Source of the DNA: Bordetella sp. LUAb4
Lineage (GTDB): Bacteria; Pseudomonadota; Gammaproteobacteria; Burkholderiales; Burkholderiaceae_B
Assembly (NCBI RefSeq): GCF_021325795.1
Contig: NZ_JAHPZX010000002.1
Location: 1-64,000, forward strand
DNA length: 64,000 bases
Direction: 5' to 3'
This document shows, in pieces, positions 1-8,370 of this stretch. The position numbers were made by a program, and so were the translations under genes. Below the pieces are notes generated by a model. It made no database searches and was not told the DNA's origin. It saw nothing but the letters and a program-made list of their open reading frames with translations. How positions within the stretch are numbered: position 1 is the stretch's first letter; every line of letters begins with the position of its first letter.

Positions 1-2493
1 GTTGCAGGCAAAGACAGCAAATCACTGCGCAGCGAACCTGTTCGCGTCAGCGCCACACCGCTTCAGGCATTGGCTTATGCCTACGACGGCGTAGGCAATG
101 TCATCGCCTTGTCCGACAGCTGCGCCAACGCGCAGGTCAGCTTCTTCCGCAATCGCGCGGTCACGCCCGATCGGGGTTATACCTACGATGCGCTGTATCA
201 ACTCACCAGCGCCAAGGGCCGCGAAAACTACGTCAATGACACCCCGCAAGGTACCGACTGGCCAGGTGGCGGGCAATTCAGTCCATCGGCCACACCCAAT
301 TACCGGCCTTATGCCCGCTCCTATACCTACGACGCCGGCGGCAATCTCACGACGATTCGAAGCTCGAACTGGAGCGGCGCCACGCCGCCTGCACGCCAGC
401 TCGTCGTGGATAACGCCAGCAACCGCGCCGTATCCACCGCCAACAATCCAGGGGCAACGCAGGCCAATATCGATACGTACTTCGACCCCGCCGGCAAGAG
501 CATCTGCCTGGACGCCAACCGCAACCAGCCCATGTATTGGACCGCGTTCCATCAGCTTTACTGTATGGTCACAACCTACCGGGCGCCTACGCCCAGCACC
601 AACGCCAGCACCAGCACCGGCACCGGCACCGGCACCGGCACCGGCGATTGGTCCAACTCCGATCGCGAGCAGTACGCCTACGACGGCGACGGCCAACGCG
701 TGCGCAAATACGCCAGCAGCATGGCCGGCGGCAACTGGAACTCTCTCGACACCCGTTATCTGCCAGGCCTGGAACTGCGCGGCAACTCCGCCTCGGGAGA
801 ACACCTCGAAGTCATCGTCCTGGATGACGGGGCACGGGTATTGAACTGGGTCGGCGGCACGGGAAAACCCAGCGACATTCCCAACCTCCAACTACGCTTC
901 CAATACAGCGATCGCCAGAACTCTTGCCAGATAGAAACCGACAAAGACGGCAACGTCATCACCCAGGAAGAGTACTACCCCTACGGCGGCACCGCCGTGC
1001 TGGCATCGCGTACCGACAGCGAAGTCAAATACAAATACATCCGCTACTCAGGCAAGGAACGCGACGCCACTGGTCTCTATTACTACGGCCTGCGCTATTA
1101 CCAGCCGTGGATAGGACGATGGCTCAATCCCGACCCGGCGGGAACCGTCGAAGGTCAGAACCTCTACCGCATGGCAAGCAACTCCCCAGTTACCTACCAA
1201 GATACGAACGGCCTGAAAAGTGATCAAGAAGATGAAATATCTTCGGATGGCGAACTGGGGGATACCGAAGGAGAACTGGATGATACGGACGGAGAGTTGG
1301 AGGACTCGCAAGGAGAGCTGGAAGCCGAGCACTTGGACAGCGGAATAGATTGGGTACCCATCCTGGCCTACTGGCACGAAAGCCCTTCCCATCCACTGGA
1401 TCGCGCGTACGACGACGAAACAACAAAAATGGTCGGCCATGGCAACGCCGATCTGTGGACCAGGACGACGACCTTTGTGACCGGGCAGTGGGGATCGGAA
1501 AGCAAAGACAGGCAATTAACGGCACTCTACGAGATCTCGGGTGCCAAGACGAAGGCTTGGGATAAAGAGATCGACGAAATGAGAAAGATGTCAGATTTCA
1601 ACGAGGCCCACCTCAGCCGCGGCCGTGGGCAAGACGTCGTCCGCAACTACCGGGAAAGCACCGAAGTCACGATTTTTGAAGCGACCATCGAACTGGTGGA
1701 GTCCGTTGTCTCGAGTCTGTCTGCCCCCCAAAGCCAATCCCCGATCCAACAAGCCCACGCCAGCAGCGATACACGGGCGGCTCACGATACGGCACTCAGC
1801 CGGCGCATGGCATATGTCAAAGACAATTTGCTGCATCTCCGCCATGAAGCTGCCTCGAAGGACGGAGAAAGGTGGCTCAACGTGGTTTCAAAAGATCCGC
1901 AACGACCTGAGCATTTGTTCGATAACTGGTTCTCAAACAAAAAAATACGCAAGGACATTGCATTTCGGTATCAGAAAACGCGCGACTATTTTTCGACCGA
2001 CGCCGCCCTGCACCAGATAGTGCTAAGCAAAGAAGCGGGCCTGGATCTGTCGCAGATCACCACGTTGCAATGCCATAACGTTGCGAATTTAAACACCTTG
2101 GAGACGACGTCCAGGCACTTGGGCGAATTCCGGGAGACGAGGGATTTCCAGCAAACCGCCCTGCCTTTCCTGCCCGGCTTCTACGAGCGGCGCACCGGCG
2201 ACGAAATGCGTGATGCCTTTCTCCTCACCACGGAGGTCGGCCGCTCGAACAAACGGATCATAGATTCCATGAACGCCGCAGGGATCTCTGACGATGGACG
2301 TCAGATAACGATAGATGCCGTTTGGCGCATGGACTACGCCCCCCCGCCGATCCCGGGCATCGCGCCGATTTCAAGTCCGGTCGATCCGGCGGATTTGAAG
2401 ACCGACTTTTTCCTGATACTGAAACACAGCCCCAAGCCGCCAGCGCTTGAACCGAGGGGGCGAAAGCGCCCCTATCCGCAAGGTCAGCCGTGA
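1..2493 (+). CDS. RHS-repeat protein with Tc-toxin C-component (TcC/TccC-like) core and unknown C-terminal domain; 5' end outside window
   Basis: The frame is open from base 1, so the start lies upstream and only the last ~830 residues are visible. Several YD-type repeats (YAYDGVGN, YTYDAGGN, YAYDGDGQ) lead into a core of the form SGKERDATGLYYYGLRYYQ followed by PWIGRWLNPDPAG and NLYRM (about 1048-1172). This matches TcC proteins more closely than inter-bacterial Rhs toxins. In that family the RHS shell encloses the C-terminal cargo and an aspartyl autoprotease releases it; the aspartates near 1132 and 1201 are candidates for that site. An acidic heptad repeat follows, then about 400 residues I do not recognise. 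GC falls to about 37 % around 1921-1980, suggesting acquired cargo. The stop overlaps the end of the convergent methyltransferase gene, leaving no room for an immunity gene. The TcC assignment is by motif memory; the tail's activity is unknown. Confidence 0.85.
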   Translation, partial: VAGKDSKSLRSEPVRVSATPLQALAYAYDGVGNVIALSDSCANAQVSFFRNRAVTPDRGYTYDALYQLTSAKGRENYVNDTPQGTDWPGGGQFSPSATPNYRPYARSYTYDAGGNLTTIRSSNWSGATPPARQLVVDNASNRAVSTANNPGATQANIDTYFDPAGKSICLDANRNQPMYWTAFHQLYCMVTTYRAPTPSTNASTSTGTGTGTGTGDWSNSDREQYAYDGDGQRVRKYASSMAGGNWNSLDTRYLPGLELRGNSASGEHLEVIVLDDGARVLNWVGGTGKPSDIPNLQLRFQYSDRQNSCQIETDKDGNVITQEEYYPYGGTAVLASRTDSEVKYKYIRYSGKERDATGLYYYGLRYYQPWIGRWLNPDPAGTVEGQNLYRMASNSPVTYQDTNGLKSDQEDEISSDGELGDTEGELDDTDGELEDSQGELEAEHLDSGIDWVPILAYWHESPSHPLDRAYDDETTKMVGHGNADLWTRTTTFVTGQWGSESKDRQLTALYEISGAKTKAWDKEIDEMRKMSDFNEAHLSRGRGQDVVRNYRESTEVTIFEATIELVESVVSSLSAPQSQSPIQQAHASSDTRAAHDTALSRRMAYVKDNLLHLRHEAASKDGERWLNVVSKDPQRPEHLFDNWFSNKKIRKDIAFRYQKTRDYFSTDAALHQIVLSKEAGLDLSQITTLQCHNVANLNTLETTSRHLGEFRETRDFQQTALPFLPGFYERRTGDEMRDAFLLTTEVGRSNKRIIDSMNAAGISDDGRQITIDAVWRMDYAPPPIPGIAPISSPVDPADLKTDFFLILKHSPKPPALEPRGRKRPYPQGQP
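616..645 (+). repeat. Five tandem ACCGGC hexamers inside the RHS gene
   Basis: Five perfect in-frame copies of ACCGGC, preceded by one ACCAGC at 610-615, encode an alternating Thr-Gly linker between two RHS repeats. Gain or loss of a unit keeps the reading frame, so only linker length would change by slippage. Confidence 0.9.
1246..1326 (+). repeat. Acidic heptad repeat (GEL-x-D-[TS]-x, four copies) at the start of the RHS tail
   Basis: The Gly-Glu-Leu triplet recurs at 1249, 1270, 1291 and 1312, an exact 21-bp (7-residue) period, with Asp/Glu-rich fill. It sits about 10 codons after the end of the RHS core, where the releasable cargo would begin. It may be a flexible or ion-binding linker; no family is recognised. 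Confidence 0.85.
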
Positions 2494-3257
2494 CGGCGTC
2501 GTTGCTCGAACAGGCAGATCGCGGCGGCGGCGGCGACGTTGAGCGACTCGACGGCGACGCTGTCGTGGGGGATGTGCAGCCGCAGGGTCGCGGCGGCCAG
2601 CAGGTCAGGGGCTACGCCCTGCCCTTCGTGGCCGAAAACCCATGCGCAGGCGGAGGGCAGCGCGGCTTCGTACAGCGATTGCGAACGGTCCAGGGTGGTG
2701 GCGGCCAGCGGCACGTCCAAGCGGGCGAGCAGCGCCGCCAGATCCACTTTTTCGTAGACCCGCAGAGCGAAATGCGCCCCCTGCGCGCTGCGCAGCACCT
2801 TGGGCGACCACGCCGCCGCGCAGCCTTCAGACAGCATCACCTGCCGGATACCCGCCGCAGCGCTGGTGCGCAGCAAGGTACCCACATTACCGGGGTCCTG
2901 TACGCGGTCCAGCAGCACACAACCCTGCCCCACCCGCCCCGGTAACTCGGGCCGCGGGGGCTGCACCAGGAACAACACACCCTGGTCGCTTTCCACACTG
3001 GCCAGACCGTGCAGCAGGCGCGGCTCCAGGGACACACAGACCTCGGGCGGCAACTGGGCGGCCAAGTCCGCCAGTTCCGGCTTGTCCAGACGTGACGCAT
3101 CGAACAGCGCCCGCTGCGGCACGCCCTGGTGCTGCAACCAGGCCTGGCACAGGTGCACGCCATCGAGCAAGGCCGGCGCGTCGCGCCGCCCCGCGGCGGT
3201 CGCGATACGGTGCAGGTCCTTGACCAAGGGATTGTCGCGCGAGGCAATGTGCTTCAT
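2484..3257 (-). CDS. TrmH/SpoU-family RNA 2'-O-ribose methyltransferase
   Basis: A 257-residue protein with the three SPOUT/TrmH motifs: NVGTLLRTSAAAG (motif 1, with its Asn and Arg), FGHEGQGV (motif 2) and IPHDSVAVESLNVAAAAAI (motif 3). An N-terminal substrate-binding segment (SRDNPLVKDL) is typical of the rRNA branch. It should transfer a methyl group from S-adenosylmethionine to a ribose 2'-OH in rRNA or tRNA; the exact nucleotide cannot be told from sequence. The start MKHIASRD at 3257 is preferred because the longer open frame up to 3545 runs into rnhB. It is the last gene of the lipid A block, 76 bases after rnhB, and overlaps the end of the convergent RHS gene by 10 bases. Confidence 0.88.
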   Translation of the reverse strand: MKHIASRDNPLVKDLHRIATAAGRRDAPALLDGVHLCQAWLQHQGVPQRALFDASRLDKPELADLAAQLPPEVCVSLEPRLLHGLASVESDQGVLFLVQPPRPELPGRVGQGCVLLDRVQDPGNVGTLLRTSAAAGIRQVMLSEGCAAAWSPKVLRSAQGAHFALRVYEKVDLAALLARLDVPLAATTLDRSQSLYEAALPSACAWVFGHEGQGVAPDLLAAATLRLHIPHDSVAVESLNVAAAAAICLFEQRRRHG

Positions 3258-3333
3258 CGGTGTGGACGATGGAATAAGAAACAGGAAAGATACTGGATCA
3301 GCCCGGCGCATACCGGCTGCACAGCTCAATAGC

Positions 3334-3990
3334 TTAATCAGCCATGAGCGATATGGTGGCGGTTTCCACGACGATGGCATCGACCGTATTGCCCACCCAC
3401 GCCTTGATAGGCGCGAAGCTCTGCCTATGCTCCGGGCAAGGACCGTGTTCTCGTAAACGCTCGAGATGCATCGCCGTGCCATAGCCCTTGTGCTGGTCGA
3501 ACCCGTAGTGCGGATATTTCCCATGCAGGCGCACCAGATCCGCATCGCGCGCGGTCTTGGCCAGAATGGATGCGGCGGAGATCGCCGGCACCAGCGCGTC
3601 GCCCTTGATGATGGTCTTCACGCCGCATTTCAGCTTGGGCGCCTGGTTGCCATCGACCAGGGCCAGCCCCGGCTTGATGGCCAAACCCGCCACGGCGCGT
3701 TGCATCGCCAACAGGGTGGCGCGCAAGATATTGAGCTTGTCGATTTCCTTGACGCTGGCCTTGGCGATGAACCAGGCGTGGGCGTTCTCGCGAATCAGCA
3801 GCGCCAGTTCGTCGCGGCGCTCCGCTGTCAATATCTTGGAATCCGCCAATCCATCGATCGGCCGGCTGGGGTCCAGAATGACGGCGGCCGCGTAGACGGC
3901 ACCGGCCAAGGGTCCGCGCCCGGCCTCGTCCACACCGGCCACGATGACATCGGCCAGACCATCCATGCCGAACAAGTCAGACTGATCCAC
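3334..3990 (-). CDS. rnhB: Ribonuclease HII
   Basis: A 218-residue cytoplasmic nuclease that cleaves the RNA strand of RNA-DNA hybrids and starts removal of single ribonucleotides from DNA. The N-terminal motif [14 protein letters not shown] carries the Asp-Glu metal ligands; LADSK, LVDGNQ and the later [15 protein letters not shown] segment are the other signatures of type 2 RNase H. Length fits the family (about 200). Its start overlaps the end of lpxB by 14 bases, so the two are translationally linked, as commonly seen in the lpxA-lpxB-rnhB arrangement. Confidence 0.97.
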   Translation of the reverse strand: MDQSDLFGMDGLADVIVAGVDEAGRGPLAGAVYAAAVILDPSRPIDGLADSKILTAERRDELALLIRENAHAWFIAKASVKEIDKLNILRATLLAMQRAVAGLAIKPGLALVDGNQAPKLKCGVKTIIKGDALVPAISAASILAKTARDADLVRLHGKYPHYGFDQHKGYGTAMHLERLREHGPCPEHRQSFAPIKAWVGNTVDAIVVETATISLMAD

Positions 3991-5254
3991 GGGAAGACAC
4001 CTCGATGATCGCCTGCGCGGCCAGCGCCGGCGTGTCGCGTAGCAACTCCTGGTGCATGGCCGTGAAGCGCGCCTCGACCCGCGCCGCGTTGGCGTCGTCG
4101 GTCAGCGCGATCCACGTAGCCTCGGCCAGCTTTTCGGGCGTGGCGTCGTCCTGCAACAGTTCCGGAACGGCGAAGTCGCGCAACAGCACATTGGGCAGCC
4201 CCACCCACGGCAGATAGGGACGCTGCTGTTTCGACTTCCACGACATGATACGGCGCATCCAGGTCGGCAGGTAGTACGAAATCACCATAGGCCGCTTGAA
4301 CAGCGCCGCCTCCAGCGTGGCCGTGCCGCTGGCTACCAGTACCGCATCGGCCGCTTCCATCACGCTCCAGGCCACCGGCGCGGGCGCACCCTGGCCGTCG
4401 CCCCGCGCGCCAGACGGCAGGCCGCCCTGTACGACGTCGTCGGCCGTAACGATGCGCAAATTGGAGACAGGATATTGACGCAGAAATCCGTCGAACTCCG
4501 CACGGCGTTGCGCATTGACCATGGGCACCACGCACTGCAGGGCCGGATCGCGCTGTTGCAGCTTCTGCAAGGCCTGCAGGAAACGCGGCGCCAGCACATT
4601 GATCTCGGACGAACGGCTGCCCGGCAACATGGCCAGGATGCGGGCGCCCTGCTCCAGGCCCAGGCGCGCACGCGCCGCGGCGCGATCAGGCTGCATGGGA
4701 ATGACGTTGGCCAGGGGATGGCCGACATAGGTGACCGGGATGCCTTCCTTCTGGTAGATCTCTTCCTCGAACGGAAAGAGCACCAGCATATGGGACACCG
4801 CCTCGCGGATCTTGTGGATGCGGTCGTAGCGCCAGGCCCAGATCGACGGCCCGACAAAATGCACCGTCGGCACGCCAGCCCGCCGCAACTGCAGTTCCAG
4901 CTTCAGATTGAAATCCGGGGCGTCGATACCGACGAATACCGAAGGCGGCTCGGCCAGCAGGCGGCGCTTGGTGTCACCATAGATCGACAGCAGGCTGGGG
5001 ATGCGCTTGAGCGCGTCGACATAGCCGAACACCGTCAGCGCGTGCATGGGATGCCAGGTTTCGAAACCCTGGGCCTGCATGCGCGGTCCGCCTATGCCCT
5101 GGCAGATGAGGCCAGGGTCGCGCTGCGTCAGGCCCTGCATGATGCGGGCGGCCAGCATATCGCCGGAGGGTTCGCCGGCCACCATACCGATATGCCGGGA
5201 CCGGGCGTGCCCCCGGGCTATCTCCGCGGCCACGGGCGTCGTATCAGCGCTCAC
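3977..5254 (-). CDS. lpxB: Lipid-A-disaccharide synthase
   Basis: Joins UDP-2,3-diacylglucosamine with lipid X to give the tetraacyldisaccharide 1-phosphate of lipid A at the inner membrane. The family start [12 protein letters not shown] is followed by [28 protein letters not shown], the glycosyltransferase-B part [12 protein letters not shown] and [11 protein letters not shown]. The GTG at 5254 is chosen: it overlaps the lpxA stop as GTGA and gives 425 residues, slightly above the usual 380-395. The excess is a short leader before HIGMV and a Gly/Ala/Pro-rich insertion before VMEAADAVL. Continuing further upstream in frame would run through lpxA. Middle member of the fabZ-lpxA-lpxB-rnhB chain. 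Confidence 0.95.
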   Translation of the reverse strand: MSADTTPVAAEIARGHARSRHIGMVAGEPSGDMLAARIMQGLTQRDPGLICQGIGGPRMQAQGFETWHPMHALTVFGYVDALKRIPSLLSIYGDTKRRLLAEPPSVFVGIDAPDFNLKLELQLRRAGVPTVHFVGPSIWAWRYDRIHKIREAVSHMLVLFPFEEEIYQKEGIPVTYVGHPLANVIPMQPDRAAARARLGLEQGARILAMLPGSRSSEINVLAPRFLQALQKLQQRDPALQCVVPMVNAQRRAEFDGFLRQYPVSNLRIVTADDVVQGGLPSGARGDGQGAPAPVAWSVMEAADAVLVASGTATLEAALFKRPMVISYYLPTWMRRIMSWKSKQQRPYLPWVGLPNVLLRDFAVPELLQDDATPEKLAEATWIALTDDANAARVEARFTAMHQELLRDTPALAAQAIIEVSSRGSV

Positions 5255-6045
5255 GGCCGGATAATGCCGCGATTGCTGACGTCGATGAAGTCCAGCATGA
5301 CCTGCAGCGTGTCGCGCGTTTCCGGCTCCTGATCCTGGCGGGCACGGATTTCGGCAGCGGCCTCCTGCAAGGAAAGACCTCGGCGGTAAATCGACTTGTA
5401 CGCATCGCGCAACGCCGAAATCACCACCGGGGTGAACCCGCGGCGCTTCAGGCCTTCCACATTGATGCCCACCGGCCGGCAGGGATTGCCCCCGGCCAGC
5501 ACATAAGGCGGCGTGTCCTGCATCAGCGAACTGTTGCCGCCGGTCATGCTGTGCGCGCCGATGCGGCTGAATTGATGCACGCCCACCAGGCCCCCAACGA
5601 TGGCCCAGTCGCCCACGCGCACGTGTCCGCCCAGTTGCACCGAATTGGCCAGGATGGTGTTGCTGCCGATGTGGCAATCATGCGCCACGTGCACATAGGC
5701 CATGACCCAATTGTCGCTGCCTATGGTCGTGACACCGCCGTCCTGCACCGTCCCCGTGTTGAAGGTGACGAATTCACGGACGGTATTACGATCGCCGATT
5801 TCCAGGCGCGTCGGCTCGCCGTTGTACTTCTTGTCCTGCGGCATCCCGCCGATCGAGCAAAACCGGTAGAAACGGTTGTCGCGGCCGATCGTGGTGACCC
5901 CGTCGATGACGCAGTGCGGGCCTATCTCCGTCCCCGCCCCGATGCGTACATTGGGTCCGATTACGCTGTACGGGCCGATGACGGCTGAACTGTCGATATC
6001 GGCCGCCGGGTCGACGACGGCGGTGGGATGGATATTTCCGGACAT
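5251..6045 (-). CDS. lpxA: UDP-N-acetylglucosamine O-acyltransferase
   Basis: First enzyme of lipid A synthesis: moves a 3-hydroxyacyl chain from ACP to the 3-OH of UDP-GlcNAc. Of its 264 residues the N-terminal two thirds are hexapeptide repeats ([LIV]-G-x4) forming a left-handed beta-helix; the catalytic His is H122 in AHDCHIG, matching H125 of the E. coli enzyme. GGNSSLMQDTPPYVLAGGNP and a helical C-terminal domain follow. The start abuts the fabZ stop with no gap and the stop overlaps the lpxB GTG by 4 bases, implying coupled translation. Confidence 0.97.
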   Translation of the reverse strand: MSGNIHPTAVVDPAADIDSSAVIGPYSVIGPNVRIGAGTEIGPHCVIDGVTTIGRDNRFYRFCSIGGMPQDKKYNGEPTRLEIGDRNTVREFVTFNTGTVQDGGVTTIGSDNWVMAYVHVAHDCHIGSNTILANSVQLGGHVRVGDWAIVGGLVGVHQFSRIGAHSMTGGNSSLMQDTPPYVLAGGNPCRPVGINVEGLKRRGFTPVVISALRDAYKSIYRRGLSLQEAAAEIRARQDQEPETRDTLQVMLDFIDVSNRGIIRP

Positions 6046-6498
6046 TTAAACTTCCAGGCTACGAATGGCACACATGAGCTTGGCTTCGGCCACCAATTGG
6101 CCTTCGACCAGCGCACGGCCAGAGTATTTGCAGATTGTGCGGCTCAGACGCTCGGCTTCGACTTCGATACGCAGTTGATCGCCAGGCACCACGGGGCGGC
6201 GGAAACGCGCACCGTCGATACCCACGAAGTAATAGACCGTCGAGTTATCGTCTTTCTTCAGCGCGTTTTCGTCGGCGAAGGAGAACAGCGCGGCGGCCTG
6301 CGCCATGGCTTCCAGGATCAGGACGCCAGGCATGACGGGATGGTGGGGGAAATGGCCCGTGAAAAACGGCTCGTTGATCGAGACGTTCTTGATCGCCACG
6401 ATGGACTTACCGGGCTGGATGTCGAGCACGCGATCGATCAGAAGCATCGGATAGCGGTGCGGCAAACGGTCCAGGATCCCCTTTATATCGAGTTCCAT
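6046..6498 (-). CDS. fabZ: 3-hydroxyacyl-ACP dehydratase FabZ
   Basis: Dehydrates 3-hydroxyacyl-ACP in fatty acid elongation, competing with LpxA/LpxD for the same acyl-ACP pool, which explains its place among the lpx genes. The 150-residue hot-dog protein has the family motif [19 protein letters not shown] with catalytic His49 and Glu63. [16 protein letters not shown] near the N-terminus is also typical. The gene is directly contiguous with lpxA. Confidence 0.97.
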   Translation of the reverse strand: MELDIKGILDRLPHRYPMLLIDRVLDIQPGKSIVAIKNVSINEPFFTGHFPHHPVMPGVLILEAMAQAAALFSFADENALKKDDNSTVYYFVGIDGARFRRPVVPGDQLRIEVEAERLSRTICKYSGRALVEGQLVAEAKLMCAIRSLEV

Positions 6499-6587
6499 GT
6501 CTTTGATATTCCTGCAGTACGAACGGTGATGTGGGCTGACGCCCGCCGGCGCCAGTTTATCCCCGGCGACGCAGGCGGCATCCTGCC

Positions 6588-7703
6588 CTATTTTTTTTCA
6601 ACGTCGCGCAAACGGCGACGTAATTGTCCCAGCTGTTGTATCACGGCGGCGTTGCGTTGCCAGTCTCCGTGTTCCGCGTACGGATACACACCAGTGTACC
6701 GGCCCGGTTGGGAGATATTCGACGTGATCGCGGTGCCGCCCGAAATATGGACGTCATCGGCCAACGTCAGATGCCCCGACAACATTGAGGCTCCGCCAAT
6801 CGTGCAGCGTTCCCCGATGGTCGTCGAACCGGCGATACCCACACATGCCGCGACCGCGGTAAACGCGCCAATGCGCACGTTGTGCGCGACCATGATCTGG
6901 TTATCCAGCTTGACGCCGTGAGCGATGACCGTGTCTTCCAGCGCGCCCCGATCGATCGTCGTATTCGCGCCGATTTCCACGTCGTCGCCAACATTGACGC
7001 CGCCAAACTGGGGAATCTTGCCCCAGGCGCCACGGCCGCCCTGCGCCGGGTCCGGTGCGAAACCAAAGCCATCCGCGCCCAGCACGCAACCCGAATGGAG
7101 AACGGCGCGCGCACCCACGGTTACGCCCGCATACAAGGTTACCCGGGCGTGCAACAGGCTATCCGCGCCCACCGCCGAGCCTGCACCGATGATGCAAGCC
7201 GGACCCAGCACGCTGTTGGCGCCGATACGCGCACCTGCTTCGACCACGCAATGCGGGCCGATGCGGACGTTTTCGCCAATGACCGCATCGGCGGCCACGA
7301 CGGCGCTGGGGTGGACGGCCGCGCAGGCCGCGGGCCGGCGCGCACGCTCGAACCACTGCGCCACGCGGGCATAAAGCAGATAGGGATTCTTGCAGACGAC
7401 CCGGGCAAAAGTGGCCGCGCAAGCCCCCTCGCCGGTGCCATCAGCCGCCGCCAACGCCTGCTCTACTTCCGGCGAGACGATGACCGCCCCGGCCTGGGTG
7501 CCAGGCAACTGGCTCTGATACTTGGGATTCGCGAGGAAGCTGATTTCCGTCGCACCGGCGCTGGACAAGGTGCCCAGCCCCTGGATGCGAGGAAGTGTCC
7601 TGCCGGCGGCGGCGCTAAGCCGCCATTCAAGACCCGTGGTGTCGGTGGCGCTTAACAGCTCGTCGAGCGACGGTGCATGGTCGAGATCCAGCAGGATGGG
7701 CAT
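6588..7703 (-). CDS. lpxD: UDP-3-O-(3-hydroxyacyl)glucosamine N-acyltransferase
   Basis: Third step of lipid A synthesis: adds the N-linked hydroxyacyl chain to UDP-3-O-acyl-glucosamine. The 371-residue protein has an N-terminal uridine-binding domain (about 1-125), a left-handed beta-helix of hexapeptide repeats (about 130-330) with GADGFGFAP, and the catalytic His at about residue 274 ([10 protein letters not shown]), equivalent to H239 in E. coli. A C-terminal helix follows. It begins 9 bases after the skp stop and lies 89 bases before fabZ. Confidence 0.97.
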   Translation of the reverse strand: MPILLDLDHAPSLDELLSATDTTGLEWRLSAAAGRTLPRIQGLGTLSSAGATEISFLANPKYQSQLPGTQAGAVIVSPEVEQALAAADGTGEGACAATFARVVCKNPYLLYARVAQWFERARRPAACAAVHPSAVVAADAVIGENVRIGPHCVVEAGARIGANSVLGPACIIGAGSAVGADSLLHARVTLYAGVTVGARAVLHSGCVLGADGFGFAPDPAQGGRGAWGKIPQFGGVNVGDDVEIGANTTIDRGALEDTVIAHGVKLDNQIMVAHNVRIGAFTAVAACVGIAGSTTIGERCTIGGASMLSGHLTLADDVHISGGTAITSNISQPGRYTGVYPYAEHGDWQRNAAVIQQLGQLRRRLRDVEKK

Positions 7704-7712
7704 GAGCGATGC

Positions 7713-8270
7713 TTATTTGCCCAGGGCCTGGATCACGCGATCGGTAATGTCGACGCGCGGATTGACCGTCACGGCATCCTGCACGATCAGATCGTAGTTT
7801 TCCGTTTCGGCGATACGCTTGATCGCGGCATTGGCCTTCTCCACGATGGCGGAGAATTCTTCGTTGCGGCGACGGTTGAAGTCTTCCTGGAACTCGCGGC
7901 GGCGGCGCTGCAGGTCGGCATCGCTATTGCTCAGGTCGCGCTGGCGCTTGACGCGATCGCCTTCGGACAGCACGGGGGCGTCCTTGTCATACTTTTCGGC
8001 CTGGGCGCGCAGCGTCGAGGTAGCACGCTGCAGGTCATCGTCACGACGCTTGAATTCGGCTTCGATCTTGGCTTGGGCAGCCTTGGCGGGACCCGATTCG
8101 CGCAGGATTCTTTCGGTATTGACGAAGCCGATTTTGGTACTTTGCGCCGCGGCGGGAGCCGCATAAGCACCGCCCGCCAGCAGCGCGCCCGCGACCACCA
8201 ACGTGCCCATCAGGTTGACGGATGCCACGCGGGAGATACGGGACAGTTTGCGTGCGAAATCAGACATCAT
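7713..8270 (-). CDS. skp: Periplasmic chaperone Skp/OmpH
   Basis: Holds unfolded outer-membrane proteins in the periplasm and hands them to the Bam complex. The 185-residue product has a basic N-terminus and hydrophobic stretch ending AGGAYAAPAAAQS, a signal peptide, then a small beta segment (TKIGFVNTERIL) and long Arg/Glu/Asp-rich coiled-coil helices, the arms of the trimer. The ATG at 8270 (second ATG at 8267) is chosen because AAGGTGAG lies 6-9 bases upstream; the frame opens further but without such a site. It follows bamA by 100 bases, the usual bamA-skp-lpxD order. Confidence 0.94.
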   Translation of the reverse strand: MMSDFARKLSRISRVASVNLMGTLVVAGALLAGGAYAAPAAAQSTKIGFVNTERILRESGPAKAAQAKIEAEFKRRDDDLQRATSTLRAQAEKYDKDAPVLSEGDRVKRQRDLSNSDADLQRRRREFQEDFNRRRNEEFSAIVEKANAAIKRIAETENYDLIVQDAVTVNPRVDITDRVIQALGK

Positions 8271-8337
8271 GAAAATCTCACCTTCGATAGGGTCTGGCAA
8301 AACGGTATTGTGCCACTAAACCGGATAGGTAATTGGC

Positions 8338-8355
8338 GGCCGGAAACATCCGGCC
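8338..8355 (-). other. Hairpin between bamA and skp
   Basis: A perfect 7-bp stem (GGCCGGA with TCCGGCC) around a 4-base loop, 15 bases past the bamA stop. No T-run follows on the minus strand, so it is more likely an mRNA processing or stability element, or a weak attenuator, than a full terminator. Confidence 0.45.
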
Positions 8356-8370
8356 ACCATTAGCTTGCTT

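Noticed and set aside
22-891. Minus-strand open frame with a Gly-Ala repeat in the RHS region
   Set aside because: The Gly-Ala run is only the complement of the ACCGGC hexamers; RHS motifs lie on the plus strand.
3258-3545. N-terminal extension of the methyltransferase into rnhB
   Set aside because: The extension runs into rnhB in another frame and lacks family homology; the start at 3257 fits the TrmH family.
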